This document shows, one piece after another, positions 15,750-23,726 of a stretch of 64,000 bases of DNA; the stretch's first letter is position 1; each line of letters begins with the position of its first letter. The position numbers and the translations under genes are program-made. The stretch is from positions 124,001-188,000 of the forward strand of contig NZ_JAGPYN010000004.1 of assembly GCF_018069805.1 (NCBI RefSeq), in the 5' to 3' direction. Under the pieces are notes generated by a model. That model saw nothing but the letters and a program-made list of their open reading frames with translations, had not been told where the DNA came from and made no database searches. Source of the DNA: Pseudoalteromonas ostreae (GTDB lineage: Bacteria; Pseudomonadota; Gammaproteobacteria; Enterobacterales; Alteromonadaceae).

Positions 15750-18245
15750 ATGAATTATAGATCTGCATGGCGTGGTAAAGGCCCTCGCCTAACCACCGCA
15801 TTGACAATATTAACTTTAAGTACACTAAGTAATGTGGTACTTGCCGCACCAATAAATAAAAGCGATATTAAGTTTATTGGCCCAATTGCCGCTGATATGC
15901 AACTAAAGCCCTACCAAACTGAACATCAAGACGCGATTATTCAAGCCCTTTTACCTAGTATCCAACAACCAACAACAAGCATCACGGTATTTGGCAAAAA
16001 ATTAAAATGGCAAAAATTAGCTAAAGTACATGCATTAACCCAGGGCGGTCTACAAGCATTAAAGTTTACCACTCATGCTGAGCGCTTTAGCCAAGGCACA
16101 TTGACACTTGAAGGTATCGAAAAAGCGCAGTTGTTTATCAATGGTGAAAAACAAACAGCCACAAAACAAAGCTATGAACTGGCACTACCCCAAGGCGATC
16201 ACCAAATAGTGATTATTGCTGAACAAGTTGCTAATTGGCACGATGTTGAGGTTGATTTCGAGCCTAAAGCAGTCATTGATAGATTAACTTTTAGCAATAA
16301 AGAGCAACATGGTTTATCTGCCAAGCAACTGTTTGATGCCACTACGGTCAGTTCACTATCTTTAGCACCTGATGCCAAACAATATTTAGTGGCAAAACGC
16401 CATTATCAAGATAGCACGGGTAATCAAGCAAATGTGACCACTGAGCTAAAAAATGATGATAATCAAACAGTTTACCGTTTTGAGTCGGGTCAACCGAGTA
16501 ACATTATTTGGAGCCCTGATAACAATTACTTAGTGTATTTATTAGATGGGAAATTAACTCAGTTAAATCGTAAAACACTAAACCTCAATGTCATCGCCAC
16601 CAATCTAGATGGCGCAAGCAATTTTGCTTATTACGATAACAACAGCTTAATCTTTAGCTGGTCAAAGTCACCGACTGCAAATAGCAGCCTGACCAAGCAT
16701 TATCGTGGCCTACAAGATCGTTGGTCATACGCCCGCACCACTTCTCAAGCTTATTTATTAGATATCAACACTGGCCTTAGTAAAGCATTAAGCCAAGGGC
16801 CGCTTAGCCACAGCATTGAAGATTTTAATAGCACTCGCGGAACTGTTTTATTAAGTCGTGGTACTGAAGCAATGCAAGCTGCAACTCACCCTACTACAGA
16901 GTTAATTGAGCTGAATATTGCCAATGCAAGCAACACAGTTATTGGTCAGTTTGCTACGTTTAATCAAGCTAAATACACAGAGGATGACATTTATGTCACT
17001 GCGGGTCCTGACTTTAAAGAGGGCTTAGGCAGGAACTTGCCTGAGAATATGCTGGCAAATAACTACGATGGGCAGCTTTATCTATTAACCAACAATGGCA
17101 AAAATTCAGCACCATTAAGCCGTGAGTTTAACCCAGCCATTGGCCAACTTGAAGTCTTACCTAATGGCGATGCCATTGTTAAAGTAACCGAACAAGATAC
17201 CATCGCTTTGTATCTATACGATAAAAGCAAACAGCGCTTTAGCAAACTGAATACTGGGTTTGATGTGGTTGAGCAATTTAGTTACTCAAGCACTCGCAGC
17301 CCTGCTATTTTAGTCAGTGGCTCTAATGCATCATCACCACAACAATTAAAACTGTTGACTCTTAGCAAAAACAAAGCAACAACACTTTGGGATTCACAAC
17401 CGCAACAATACGCTAATACAAATATAGCCAACTTAGAAGAGTTTAACTTTACCAATACCGCTGGTACTGAAATTAAAGGTCGTGTTTACTTACCAAGCAA
17501 TCTTGATAAGAGCAAACACTATCCAGCGCTAGTTTATTACTATGGCGGCGCCTCACCCGTTACGCGTGGCTTTACTGGCCGTTATCCTTTCAATTTATGG
17601 GCTGAGCATGGCTATGTGGTTTATGTAGTACAACCGACTGGTGCAACGGGTTTTGGCCAACAATTTTCTGCAAAACACGTCAATGCATGGGGGCAATATA
17701 CTGCTGGCGATATTATGCAGGGCACGCAAGCACTGCTAAAACAGTACCCATTCATTGATAAGCAACGCTTAGGTAATCTAGGTGCGTCTTACGGTGGTTT
17801 TATGACGATGCTACTGACTACCAAAACCGATATGTTTAGTGCCTCAATTGCGCACGCAGGTATTTCTAATATTACCTCATACTGGGGACAAGGTTGGTGG
17901 GGCTATTTATATTCAGGCGAAGCGTCTAAAAACAGCTATCCTTGGAATAACAGCACACTCTATAGCCAACATAGTCCGGTATTTCACGCTAACAAGGTCA
18001 CCACACCGCTACTGCTATTACATGGTGATGCTGACACCAATGTTCCAGTGGGTGAAAGTCATAATATGTATACCGCGCTTAAACTACTTGGCAAAGATGT
18101 TGAGCTGATTGAATACAAAGGAGCTGATCATCAAATATTTTCCCGAGATCAACGTTTTAACTGGTGGGATACTATGCTTGCCTACTTTGATAAACACTTA
18201 AAAGAGCAACCACAGTGGTGGCAGTACTTATACCCTGAAAAGTAG
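15750..18245 (+). CDS. Secreted S9 (prolyl oligopeptidase family) serine peptidase
   Basis: An 831-residue exported peptidase. From the ATG at 15750 a signal peptide is clear (hydrophobic core TALTILTLSTLSNVVLA, cut before APIN); the in-frame ATG at 15711 would bury it. The middle is a WD/beta-propeller-like region and the C-terminal 250 residues are the alpha/beta hydrolase domain, with nucleophile Ser in GASYGGF, Asp in LHGDADTNVP and His in GADHQIF. Such periplasmic enzymes (DPP IV or acylaminoacyl-peptidase type) remove dipeptides or acyl-residues from peptides taken up in protein-rich marine habitats. The upstream gene is divergent. Confidence 0.92.
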   Translation: MNYRSAWRGKGPRLTTALTILTLSTLSNVVLAAPINKSDIKFIGPIAADMQLKPYQTEHQDAIIQALLPSIQQPTTSITVFGKKLKWQKLAKVHALTQGGLQALKFTTHAERFSQGTLTLEGIEKAQLFINGEKQTATKQSYELALPQGDHQIVIIAEQVANWHDVEVDFEPKAVIDRLTFSNKEQHGLSAKQLFDATTVSSLSLAPDAKQYLVAKRHYQDSTGNQANVTTELKNDDNQTVYRFESGQPSNIIWSPDNNYLVYLLDGKLTQLNRKTLNLNVIATNLDGASNFAYYDNNSLIFSWSKSPTANSSLTKHYRGLQDRWSYARTTSQAYLLDINTGLSKALSQGPLSHSIEDFNSTRGTVLLSRGTEAMQAATHPTTELIELNIANASNTVIGQFATFNQAKYTEDDIYVTAGPDFKEGLGRNLPENMLANNYDGQLYLLTNNGKNSAPLSREFNPAIGQLEVLPNGDAIVKVTEQDTIALYLYDKSKQRFSKLNTGFDVVEQFSYSSTRSPAILVSGSNASSPQQLKLLTLSKNKATTLWDSQPQQYANTNIANLEEFNFTNTAGTEIKGRVYLPSNLDKSKHYPALVYYYGGASPVTRGFTGRYPFNLWAEHGYVVYVVQPTGATGFGQQFSAKHVNAWGQYTAGDIMQGTQALLKQYPFIDKQRLGNLGASYGGFMTMLLTTKTDMFSASIAHAGISNITSYWGQGWWGYLYSGEASKNSYPWNNSTLYSQHSPVFHANKVTTPLLLLHGDADTNVPVGESHNMYTALKLLGKDVELIEYKGADHQIFSRDQRFNWWDTMLAYFDKHLKEQPQWWQYLYPEK

Positions 18246-18256
18246 TTTTACAACGG

Positions 18257-18291
18257 AACAATAGGCAAATCAGCTAGGTTTACCTATTGTT
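18257..18291 (+). terminator. Inverted repeat after the S9 peptidase gene
   Basis: AACAATAGGCAAA pairs with TTTACCTATTGTT at 12 of 13 positions. It lies 11 bp after the stop; the downstream bases are AT-rich but lack a proper T-run, so it is a probable but not certain terminator. Confidence 0.5.
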
Positions 18292-18399
18292 AATTATCAA
18301 ATAATCGCCTAAATAGAGCATAAATACTAAAAATCGCCCTTCTCACCATTTACGAATGAGTGATAACATAGCGGCATCATTAAAGATAATTAAGATACT

Positions 18400-19104
18400 A
18401 TGACTATTCATGTTTTATTGGTTGAAGATGACGAGCTATTAGTTAAACGTATAATCAATCATTTTACGCAAACTGAATTTTGCATTGCAAACGACGCCAC
18501 TGGCGCTGATGCCTTGGCCATCGTGCAATCTCGTGCTAATAATCATGATGCAATTTCATTAGCGATTGTTGATATAGTATTACCTAAACGGGATGGTCTT
18601 CACTTAGCAAAAGAGCTCAATACGCTTACCGATATCGGTGTGATCATGCTTTCAAGCCGTGATTCTCAAGCAGATCGTATTGCCGGACTAGCCCAAGGCG
18701 CTGATGATTACATTTGTAAACCAGTTGATTTATTAGAGCTCGAACTGCGTATGCGAGCACTTTATAAACGCTTAAAAAGCAATAATAACCATGATGAAAG
18801 TGAAGAATTTATTGAATACGCTGACTTCAAACTGCACCCTGATAACCGTACGCTAATTACGGCCGCAGGAGTGGAATCACGTTTGACCGAAGCAGAGCAT
18901 AAAGTGCTTATTTGCTTAATTTCGAATGCAGGCAAAGCGACCCCAAGAGAAAAGATCTCTGAAGAAATTGGCCAACCAGACTGGAGCCCTAATGACCGTA
19001 CTGTAGATGTGTTGATTGGGCGTTTACGCAAAAAGCTGAATGATGAAAAAGACCAAAAACGCATCGTTACCGTGCGAGGTAAAGGCTATATGTTATCAAT
19101 TTAA
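18400..19104 (+). CDS. OmpR/PhoB-family response regulator
   Basis: A 234-residue two-component regulator: receiver domain (about 4-120, with VEDDE acidic pair, phospho-acceptor Asp in AIVDIVLPKRDG, switch Ser in MLSSRDSQ and conserved Lys in YICKPVD) and winged-helix DNA-binding domain (about 140-232, ending VTVRGKGYML). No histidine kinase is encoded next to it, so the partner and regulon cannot be read from this window. Its stop is 3 bp from the convergent comM fragment. Confidence 0.93.
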   Translation: MTIHVLLVEDDELLVKRIINHFTQTEFCIANDATGADALAIVQSRANNHDAISLAIVDIVLPKRDGLHLAKELNTLTDIGVIMLSSRDSQADRIAGLAQGADDYICKPVDLLELELRMRALYKRLKSNNNHDESEEFIEYADFKLHPDNRTLITAAGVESRLTEAEHKVLICLISNAGKATPREKISEEIGQPDWSPNDRTVDVLIGRLRKKLNDEKDQKRIVTVRGKGYMLSI

Positions 19105-19107
19105 CCA

Positions 19108-19761
19108 CTAATACTGGGTTAATTGTGATAACAAACGTTCAAATGCACGATAATTGAGTGCCTCTTTTAGCTCATCTAAGCTAATATTTTCTTGCCCTTT
19201 TAAATCACTAATTGTTCGCGCTACTTTGATCACTCGATGATAAGAGCGTGGTGATAAGGCTAGCTTCTCACTGGCTTTCGCTAAAAACTGCAATTCGGCT
19301 GTTGCCAGTGCACAATGTACACTCATTTCTTTATTATTAAGGCGCGCATTCACTTTGCCTTGCCGATTGAGTTGTAAATTATAGGCCGCTTCAACCCGAG
19401 CTCGTACTGTAGCACTCGTTTCTTCCGCTTCGGTACTTTGCAGCTGTGTGCTATTTAACCGTGGCAGTTCTATTTGTAAATCAATGCGATCAATAAAAGG
19501 CCCAGATACCCGCGATAAATAACGCATAACTTGATCCGGAGTCGCACGCTTATCATTATGACAACCCGTAGGGCTGGGATTAAGTGCCGCTATAAGTTGG
19601 AATTGCGCAGGAAACTCCATTTGCCGCGCCGCTCTTGAGATTGTCACTGTGCCCGTTTCCATTGGCTCACGCAATGAATCAAGCACCTTACGCTCAAACT
19701 CCGGTAGTTCGTCAAGAAATAATACGCCATTATGCGCCAGTGAAATCTCCCCTGGTTTTGG
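19108..19761 (-). pseudogene. comM: comM, C-terminal part, cut off by the Tn7-like transposon
   Basis: ComM (YifB, Mg-chelatase-like AAA+) is a hexameric helicase that drives branch migration during natural transformation. This part begins KPGEISLAHNGVLFLDELPEF, which holds the Walker B region, then the sensor and lid (ALNPSPTGCH, RVSGPFIDRIDLQIE) and the C-terminal helical domain. The N-terminal part is at 39539-40404. Joining 40404-39539 to 19756-19108, counting the TSD once, gives exactly 505 codons including the stop, close to the normal length of about 505 residues. Walker A and Walker B are on different fragments, so neither can be active. Confidence 0.97.
19757..19761 (+). repeat. Target-site duplication, left copy (TTTGG)
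   Basis: TTTGG stands directly before the left end and again directly after the right end. Five bases is the Tn7-family duplication length. On the comM strand it reads CCAAA, inside the Asn-Pro-Lys codons of SSNPKPGE. Confidence 0.95.
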
Positions 19762-19828
19762 TGTCAATTACATCGTTAAAGTGTAATGCATAAGGCTTTC
19801 TTGTAATTACATCGAAATAGTGTAATGA
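19762..19828 (+). repeat. Left end with two putative TnsB-binding repeats
   Basis: Two direct copies are visible: 19766-19789 (AATTACATCGTTAAAGTGTA ATGC) and 19805-19828 (AATTACATCGAAATAGTGTA ATGA). They differ only in the central AT-rich bases. Repeats of this kind are where TnsB binds in Tn7. I find no clear third copy further in. Confidence 0.85.
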
Positions 19829-19916
19829 AGTTATTAGTATACAACTGTGACCAAAACTAGTTTATTACTCTATTGTTTATACCTTTTTGAGGAACTACCA
19901 ACGATTAAACCCAACT

Positions 19917-20189
19917 TTAATCAGTAACATGCTTGTTGATCCATTCCCATGTAGCTTTATCTAACCACCCTGCGTAATCGCGAGTTACTTTTATTACTAA
20001 CAAGTCATCATTATCATCTATCTTTTTTCTGAGCCTGTCCGATAGTTGCTTCGCATTTTCTGTAGTAGATATTAACCAAGTCGAATCGAGTGCATGACAC
20101 CAGCCAGATGATAACTTTATCTCATCGTACAGGGCATCGTAGTTTTGCCCAGATTTATTTAAATCATAAGTTACACAAAAAACTGCCAT
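19917..20189 (-). CDS. Stand-alone Cas2-like (SinR-type) small protein
   Basis: A 90-residue protein with a ferredoxin-like pattern: strand AVFCVTYDLNKSG with the Asp that Cas2/VapD proteins place after strand 1, helix NYDALYDEIK, strand TWLIST, helix AKQLSDRLRKKI and strand DLLVIKVTRDYAGW. Databases usually call this group SinR family or Cas2-like. There is no cas1, no other cas gene and no repeat array, so it is not part of a CRISPR system. A small ribonuclease or nucleic-acid-binding role is plausible but unproved. It is the gene nearest the transposon left end. Confidence 0.72.
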   Translation of the reverse strand: MAVFCVTYDLNKSGQNYDALYDEIKLSSGWCHALDSTWLISTTENAKQLSDRLRKKIDDNDDLLVIKVTRDYAGWLDKATWEWINKHVTD

Positions 20190-20423
20190 AGAAACTCCTC
20201 AATATGAAATACATTAAAAACATTTAATTATTTGTAAGCTATTATTTATCTAAAATAACAACTTCTGTTGGTGCCTTCTTTATTGCTTGAAATAGCAATA
20301 TTTCATCTAAACATTCTACTCCGATTTTATCCTTTCAAGGATACTTACAGTGACACTTATAAGATTCTCTGCTTTGGAACTACGACACACTTACCGACTG
20401 ATCTAACCATCCATTCACGAGCT
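20190..20423. other. 234-bp spacer, nothing recognised
   Basis: AT-rich spacer between the endonuclease stop and the Cas2-like gene. A 28-codon open stretch follows the endonuclease in another frame but has no support as coding. No terminator with a convincing stem was found. Confidence 0.4.
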
Positions 20424-21335
20424 TCATTCGCTGCATAATTTTGCGACGATTGAGTTACTATACCCTTGAGATTTTTTTATCCGCACGTTTCGCTTACATT
20501 CCCATTCATCGACAGGATCACTTTCATTCCACTCCTGTATCATTTGCGTAACATCATCATCCAACGATACACCATACATCTGAACCATATACAAATAAAC
20601 GCGAGCTATGTCTCCTCGCACCTTCTCTGCTGGTTCCGCTGTATCAGAGTTAAAATCCACTTCAAAGTCACATTGGCCATAATTACGAGTCTCACCGGTA
20701 ATTGTAGAAAACTGAAAGTTTGAGCGATCTGCATTTAATTCTCCAACGGCTGGCGCCAAATTAACCAAGTCATCATGAGCACGACGAAATGTAGGCACGG
20801 TTTCATATGCGCAATCACGACCTGTTAGGTATTTACCATTAGGTTTTTGACATTCTGAGTAGGTTTCTTGGTTCTTCCATTGATCTAACTCGCCACCAAT
20901 TATATAAGCCGGCATAATATGCTCCCACTCTATTCTTGATACACGGGCATTCGGTTTACCAGAGCTAGTAATTGGATTGCGGGGAGTATAGCCACACGAC
21001 AAGTCATCAACCATTGTTTCATGGGTGTTACCATCATTATCAGCATCATTTATGTCGTCAAAAACAAAGTCACACTGACAATAGAAAGTCGTATTATAGT
21101 CGTAATAAATGTCTCTTTCGGCTTTGGATTTTGCGTTACTAAAACTAGTCGCATAGTTTTCAGGTAAAGGGGGGAGCTGTATTCTGGTAGTAACGCTATC
21201 ATTTAGTTCATTATGACAATGATAATCATTATTTATTTTATCAGTGTGACAACCTTCGGCGTTTGTTCCGCCACTATGAGATTGAACTGAAAAAGTTGCT
21301 AAGAGTAAAGTAAATAGTACAGATTTATATATCAC
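20424..21335 (-). CDS. Secreted endonuclease I (EndA/Dns-type) with an extra N-terminal His/Cys module
   Basis: A DNase of the Vvn/Dns family that degrades DNA in the periplasm or outside the cell. I take the GTG at 21335 as start because AGGGAAG lies 5 bases upstream and it is followed at once by a signal peptide (IYKSVLFTLLLATFSVQS). Next comes a short motif, GCHTDKINNDYHCH, like the YHYH-type metal-binding leader of some secreted nucleases. The nuclease core has CQCDF, CGYTPRN, SRIEWEHIMPA (general-base His and metal-binding Glu region), RRAHDDLVNLAPAVGELNAD and NYGQCDFEVDF. About 303 residues; the chromosomal homologue at 63050 is shorter and lacks the extra module. Confidence 0.9.
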   Translation of the reverse strand: MIYKSVLFTLLLATFSVQSHSGGTNAEGCHTDKINNDYHCHNELNDSVTTRIQLPPLPENYATSFSNAKSKAERDIYYDYNTTFYCQCDFVFDDINDADNDGNTHETMVDDLSCGYTPRNPITSSGKPNARVSRIEWEHIMPAYIIGGELDQWKNQETYSECQKPNGKYLTGRDCAYETVPTFRRAHDDLVNLAPAVGELNADRSNFQFSTITGETRNYGQCDFEVDFNSDTAEPAEKVRGDIARVYLYMVQMYGVSLDDDVTQMIQEWNESDPVDEWECKRNVRIKKSQGYSNSIVAKLCSE

Positions 21336-21568
21336 AATGACTTCCCTGAAAGTTAACGAAGTAGTTCCTAAAACATTTTCAATCATTAAGTTAGTATAAG
21401 TTAAATATAAAAGCCAGCTGATAGAATGAAAGTTCGCTGGTCATATTACTAAGTATACTGCGGGATGCCTTTGTTTGCTTGAGGTGGCATTAACGTGTAC
21501 TTGTGTGATGGTTATTCAGGGGATTTTGTAGGTCTAATTCATCAGCGACTTTACCCCTATTACACAGG

Positions 21569-21952
21569 TTATAAATTATTTTGCAGTGCATCAATACGCT
21601 TCGCTACTTCGTTAAGTTCTAGGAATTCTCCATGCTCAATCACTTCTAGTGGCGAACGACCTGCAAAAAAGTCATTATGGTTTTTCATTTTCATAAACTT
21701 CCTGACATTTTCGGGGTTGCTAAACATGCAACGTAATGCGTGGTGAATATTGAGCAGACAACTAATACGTTCTAATTGCTCGTTGTTGAGCTTCACAGTC
21801 TCAGGAGCAGCCTTAAATTTATCATAAGAAGTTTTTGAGAGCTTAAGTATACGTTGAGCTTGCTCAGAACTGCATTCCCACAATGATAAAATGTTGCATG
21901 CTGTTTTAAAGCCTGTACTGGTGAATGATGTTGAATCACTATCTGTGTGCAT
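21569..21952 (-). CDS. Orphan Xre/MbcA/ParS-type antitoxin
   Basis: The C-terminal 50 residues (NPENVRKFMKM ... FFAGRSPLEVIEHGEFLELNEVAKRI) match the MbcA/ParS toxin-binding domain that neutralises RES-type, NAD-degrading toxins; the N-terminal part (about 20-70) is a helical, Xre-like DNA-binding region. AGGAGA six bases before the ATG at 21952 fixes the start. Such antitoxins normally sit directly before a RES toxin, but the next gene in this direction is the endonuclease, and no RES frame is present within several kb. It may be a remnant, an anti-toxin against a toxin carried elsewhere, or a regulator. Confidence 0.78.
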   Translation of the reverse strand: MHTDSDSTSFTSTGFKTACNILSLWECSSEQAQRILKLSKTSYDKFKAAPETVKLNNEQLERISCLLNIHHALRCMFSNPENVRKFMKMKNHNDFFAGRSPLEVIEHGEFLELNEVAKRIDALQNNL

Positions 21953-22161
21953 ACGTAATCTCCTTTTGTGAGCCGATACGCCAAAATATTTCAATAAAGG
22001 ATAGTTGTAAAGTTGAAATCCTTCATAACCCTAACCGTGTAGTATGACTTATAAAGTATAATAATAAGTAACGGCAACAGATGCTTTAAAGCCGAATTTC
22101 TTGCATTTGCCATGAGTATGCACTAATTTGGGGTCACATTAATAAAGGAATATATTAAGTA

Positions 22162-22872
22162 ATGACTACATTAAGGGAATACCCAAAACCAGATAGGCCT
22201 GCAAATCCAACTCCGCTAGATATGGCAATTTATAACTTTGAACTCAAAGCTAAAAGTTATCACGATGAAAGCATCAAAAAAAATCCAAGCGCCGAAAAAT
22301 TAAAAAAGCTAGCTTTAGATTATGACCATTTACAAATAGAAAAAAAGAGAATTGAATCTGTATCGATTGCTCAGTCTGCTCTTGAGTCGTATCGCGCTAG
22401 TAGCAGCCATTCGACACGCAAAGCTTTACTTGAAGAAACTCATCATTCAAGCAATACCACCAATAATTTAGCCCGATTTCTTTTTGCTGTTAGTGAACCA
22501 AAACCGACGAAATATCATGAAGCACACCATATTATTCCTGGTACAGGGCGTGATAACAAACAGGCTGTATTACGAGCAAGATTAAATTTGCATATGGTCG
22601 GTATTGGTATTAACGACCCTCATAATGGTATTTGGTTAATTAATTTTGTGAGACATAAAGAGCATGACTGGGCCACTAAAGAATCACCTCCACACCGAAA
22701 GTTGCATAGGTATAATTACGAAACATGGATTGGTGAAAGCTTAGGTGGAAGCATGACAAAAGACAAAGGGTTGTTTGTTAATAAACTACGCAATGTGAAG
22801 ACAATGATTAAAACAGGGACGTTACCTAGCAAAATTTTCGAAGAGAAAGATGAACTATGGAAAGGTATATGA
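22162..22872 (+). CDS. AHH-domain (HNH/Endo VII superfamily) nuclease, toxin-like
   Basis: The core at about residues 125-200 carries the AHH signature EAHHIIPGTGRDNKQA, then RLNLHMVGIGINDPHNGIWL and a conserved His-rich region (RHKEHDW, HRKLHRYNYE). This is the treble-clef nuclease fold used at the C-terminus of many polymorphic toxins. Here there is no secretion leader, Rhs repeat, PAAR or LXG domain; the first 120 residues are helical and lysine-rich. The last 16 bases overlap the next gene, which looks like an Imm11 protein. A nuclease toxin module with its immunity gene is the best reading; a restriction-like defence role is possible. Confidence 0.8.
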   Translation: MTTLREYPKPDRPANPTPLDMAIYNFELKAKSYHDESIKKNPSAEKLKKLALDYDHLQIEKKRIESVSIAQSALESYRASSSHSTRKALLEETHHSSNTTNNLARFLFAVSEPKPTKYHEAHHIIPGTGRDNKQAVLRARLNLHMVGIGINDPHNGIWLINFVRHKEHDWATKESPPHRKLHRYNYETWIGESLGGSMTKDKGLFVNKLRNVKTMIKTGTLPSKIFEEKDELWKGI

Positions 22873-23456
22873 ATACATACTTACTGAGAAAACCCACAGA
22901 AACATGTGATGTAATTGACCTAGATATTGTCGAGATGACAAATCAAATTATTGATAAGACTGGCCAGTCGTTTGATGAAATACTTGAAGTCGTTATGGAT
23001 GATATTCCAAGAGGGAAAAAAACGTTACTTGAACTCTCTGAGCATGGGTTTGAATGCAAGCATGAGCCACGAGCAAAAAAACAAAATTATGATGTAAATC
23101 TATATGGCTGTTTCTTAGTGCTTAATCGACGGGCGTATAACTGCCTTACTGAAGCTATCATAAATTGTGGCGAGTTCGTTCCATTAAAAACTGATAGTGA
23201 AGAAATGTTCTTATTTAACACACTCAATTTTGCATCTGAAGATTTAACATTGACAGAAAAAGCATACCTTGATGGTTATGAGGATGGTCTCAAAACGTTA
23301 GTATTTGATACTAATGATATACAAGATAAGTTGCTTTTTAAGTCAAAATTGCAAGGTGGTCTTTCTGTTTATTGTACTGATGACTTTAAAAAGTTAATTA
23401 CAGATAACAATCTAAGTGGCATTAACTTTAATAAAGACTTATTAAGCTACTTTTAA
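22857..23456 (+). CDS. Imm11 (DUF1629)-like protein, likely immunity for the AHH nuclease
   Basis: The 199-residue product has no signal peptide or membrane span. Its middle (CFLVLNRRAYNCLTEAIINC then GEFVPLKTDSEEMFLFNTLN) follows the DUF1629/Imm11 pattern, in which a residue pattern of the type S/N-A-L-L is followed by GE-LP and a Y/F-FNV-N strand. Such proteins commonly lie directly after AHH nucleases. The ATG at 22857 is preceded by GAGAAAG; a second ATG at 22869 is possible. The 16-base overlap with the nuclease gene ties synthesis of the two. The 270 bp after it hold no gene. Confidence 0.68.
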   Translation: MERYMNTYLLRKPTETCDVIDLDIVEMTNQIIDKTGQSFDEILEVVMDDIPRGKKTLLELSEHGFECKHEPRAKKQNYDVNLYGCFLVLNRRAYNCLTEAIINCGEFVPLKTDSEEMFLFNTLNFASEDLTLTEKAYLDGYEDGLKTLVFDTNDIQDKLLFKSKLQGGLSVYCTDDFKKLITDNNLSGINFNKDLLSYF

Positions 23457-23726
23457 CTTTAATTGGAGCTCGTCATCTTTCTTGAAGTCAGGTTTCTTAT
23501 GCAATAAGCTCAAATTATATAAAAATACAAGGGTAAGCTTAATGGAGCCAACATGTCATTATTAAGGGATACAAAATTAAGCTGTAGATGCGAACGAACC
23601 TATTTCGCACTACTTAGGAAGTGCAAAAATTAGCAGCAAGGCTTAGTGCTTGGATGGAATTTGAGCTAGTACACTTAATGGCTTTTACTCTTTAATTGTC
23701 ATACTGCTAAACCAAGGCTCTTCAAG
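23457..23726. other. 270-bp convergent spacer
   Basis: Lies between the convergent Imm11-like gene and the E2-E1-JAB gene. A short inverted repeat (GCACT ACTTAGGA AGTGC near 23606-23625) is the only structure seen; it has no T-run. No coding frame of note. Confidence 0.35.

Noticed and set aside
19917..20189. Possible CRISPR-Cas system because of a Cas2-like protein
   Set aside because: No cas1, effector genes or direct-repeat arrays anywhere in the window; the protein belongs to a stand-alone group. The element is also not a CAST since no Cas12k or Cascade genes are present.
20330..20470. Frame continuing past the cargo endonuclease stop (QNYAANEAREWM-like)
   Set aside because: The annotated end matches the usual C-terminus of the family, so no frameshift is needed; the extra open stretch is short and unsupported.
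21495..21746. Plus-strand frame opposite the ParS-type antitoxin as its missing toxin
   Set aside because: It has no RES or other toxin motif and lies antisense within the antitoxin coding region; it is a shadow frame.
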